The notes beneath the pieces were generated by a model, which was not told the DNA's origin, did not search any database, and worked only from the letters and a program-made list of their open reading frames with translations. Positions 63,332 to 64,000 of a stretch of 64,000 nt of DNA are shown piece after piece. The number at the start of each line of letters is the position of its first letter. The stretch's first letter is position 1. This stretch comes from Amycolatopsis tolypomycina (lineage in GTDB: Bacteria; Actinomycetota; Actinomycetes; Mycobacteriales; Pseudonocardiaceae), in contig NZ_FNSO01000004.1 of assembly GCF_900105945.1 (NCBI RefSeq), forward strand, positions 1-64,000, read 5' to 3'. The translations under genes were made by a program, and so were the position numbers.

Positions 63332-63970
63332 TCACCGGTACGCCGCAACGGTTTCCAGCAATCCGCGGGCCGCCGACTCGGCCCCTTCCGCGTTCTTCGC
63401 CAGCACCAGGGTCAGCACGCGGGAATGCGCGACGAGCGTGTCCGCCGGTTCGCCCTGCGCCCGCAGCGCGGCCACCACCGGCACCTGTAGCTGCGCGATC
63501 AGCGCGTTGCCCGACGCGCGGACCAGTGCCGCGTGGAACTGCGCGTCGGCGGCCCGGAAGGCCGCCGCGTCGACGGCGTCGGCCATCAGCGCGTACGCCG
63601 CCGCCATCGCGGCCAGTTCGTCGGGCCGCCGGTGCCGTGCGGCCATCCGCGCCGCCTGCGGTTCGATCGCCAGCCGCAGTTCGAACAGCTCGCGCAGGTG
63701 CTCGCGGCCGCCGGGACCGGCGACGCGCCAGGCGATGACGTCCGGGTCGATCGCGTCCCACGCCTCGGGCGGCAGTGTCCAGGTGCCCACCCGCGGCCGC
63801 GCGGTGACCATGCCCTTGGACTCCAGCACGCGCAACGCCTCGCGGACCACCGTGCGGGACGCCGAAAACCGGCGGCCGAGCTCCTCGGGGACGAGCGGCT
63901 GCCCGTCCCCGAGGACGCCTTCGACGATGAGCCTGCCCAGCTCGTCCACGATCCGGGCGTGGAGATTCAC
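63332..63970 (-). CDS. FadR/GntR-family regulator with FCD domain (possibly 5'-partial)
   Basis: 212 residues from a GTG at 63,970; the frame stays open to the window edge, so an upstream start is possible. The GntR winged helix is LVPEELGRRFSASRTVVREA, then LRVLESKGMVTARPRVGTW. The FCD ligand domain contains the metal-type residues in ELRLAIEPQAARMAA, FHAALVRASGN and AHSRVL. FCD regulators commonly sense sugar acids, which suits the adjacent GH105-like gene; it probably represses it. Confidence 0.87.
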   Translation of the reverse strand: MNLHARIVDELGRLIVEGVLGDGQPLVPEELGRRFSASRTVVREALRVLESKGMVTARPRVGTWTLPPEAWDAIDPDVIAWRVAGPGGREHLRELFELRLAIEPQAARMAARHRRPDELAAMAAAYALMADAVDAAAFRAADAQFHAALVRASGNALIAQLQVPVVAALRAQGEPADTLVAHSRVLTLVLAKNAEGAESAARGLLETVAAYR

Positions 63971-64000
63971 TCGGGCAGGCCGACGCGCCGTTCCCCGCTG

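Overview
The window is high-GC actinobacterial DNA, most likely from an Amycolatopsis-like member of the Pseudonocardiaceae. The signs are near-saturated G/C at third codon positions, many leaderless genes (a TAnnnT -10 box 6-7 nt before ATG/GTG), F420-type oxidoreductases, a full ini (isoniazid-inducible) locus, and palindromic intergenic elements. This is inference from sequence character; no marker gene was compared.

Region 1-13,021 is one large inverted repeat folding at about 6,502. The right arm (6,503-13,021) runs without a break into unique sequence and carries mostly intact genes: a membrane protein (itself with indels near the fold), a large secreted trefoil/Ig protein, a membrane-anchored protein, an LLM-class oxidoreductase, a STAS anti-anti-sigma factor and an amidase. 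The left arm repeats them in mirror order with many single-base indels that break the frames. The two arms agree worst at the fold. This looks like a fold-back read left at a contig end, not biology.

Region 13.9-23.1 kb holds a HIT protein, a P450-hydrolase-membrane protein operon, a secreted S33 peptidase with an ABC-2 exporter, a divergent DesK/DesR-type two-component system, and tRNA-Ala(GGC). Region 23.1-36.1 kb holds a ricin/beta-helix secreted protein, HdeD, RNase Z, a redox-sensor pair (receiver-TrxR fusion plus cyclic-nucleotide-domain histidine kinase), a type-B carboxylesterase, an LmeA-like protein, an ornithine-cyclodeaminase-family enzyme, a pentapeptide-repeat protein and a sulfite-oxidase-like/ferredoxin-reductase pair.

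Region 36.4-44.4 kb is the ini locus: a LAL regulator (IniR-like) and an Hsp70-like protein facing iniB, iniA and iniC, with a promoter region rich in repeats between them. Region 44.4-50.4 kb has an acyl-CoA synthetase/TetR pair with a perfect 20-bp operator, a PPOX protein, a GH8 enzyme behind a palindromic operator, a NADAR remnant and a Gfo/Idh/MocA enzyme.

Region 50.4-54.7 kb is a polar amino-acid ABC transporter operon. It ends in an unusual protein that joins a class V aminotransferase to a YheO/DauR-type PAS-HTH regulator, behind a promoter covered by two CAAC-N5-GTTG sites. Region 54.8-57.7 kb has an orphan EACC1 conflict-system protein, a macrolide-type glycosyltransferase preceded by a 10-codon leader with an Arg-Leu-Arg motif and a terminator-like hairpin, and a 950-bp IS5-like element that split a palindromic repeat. 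Region 57.7-64 kb has a self-regulated ABC-2 exporter operon, DNA polymerase IV, an unknown small protein, a GH105-like enzyme and a FadR-type regulator at the right edge.

The best candidates for undescribed biology are the aminotransferase-regulator fusion with its operator, the leader-attenuated glycosyltransferase, and the ricin/pore-former-like secreted protein.
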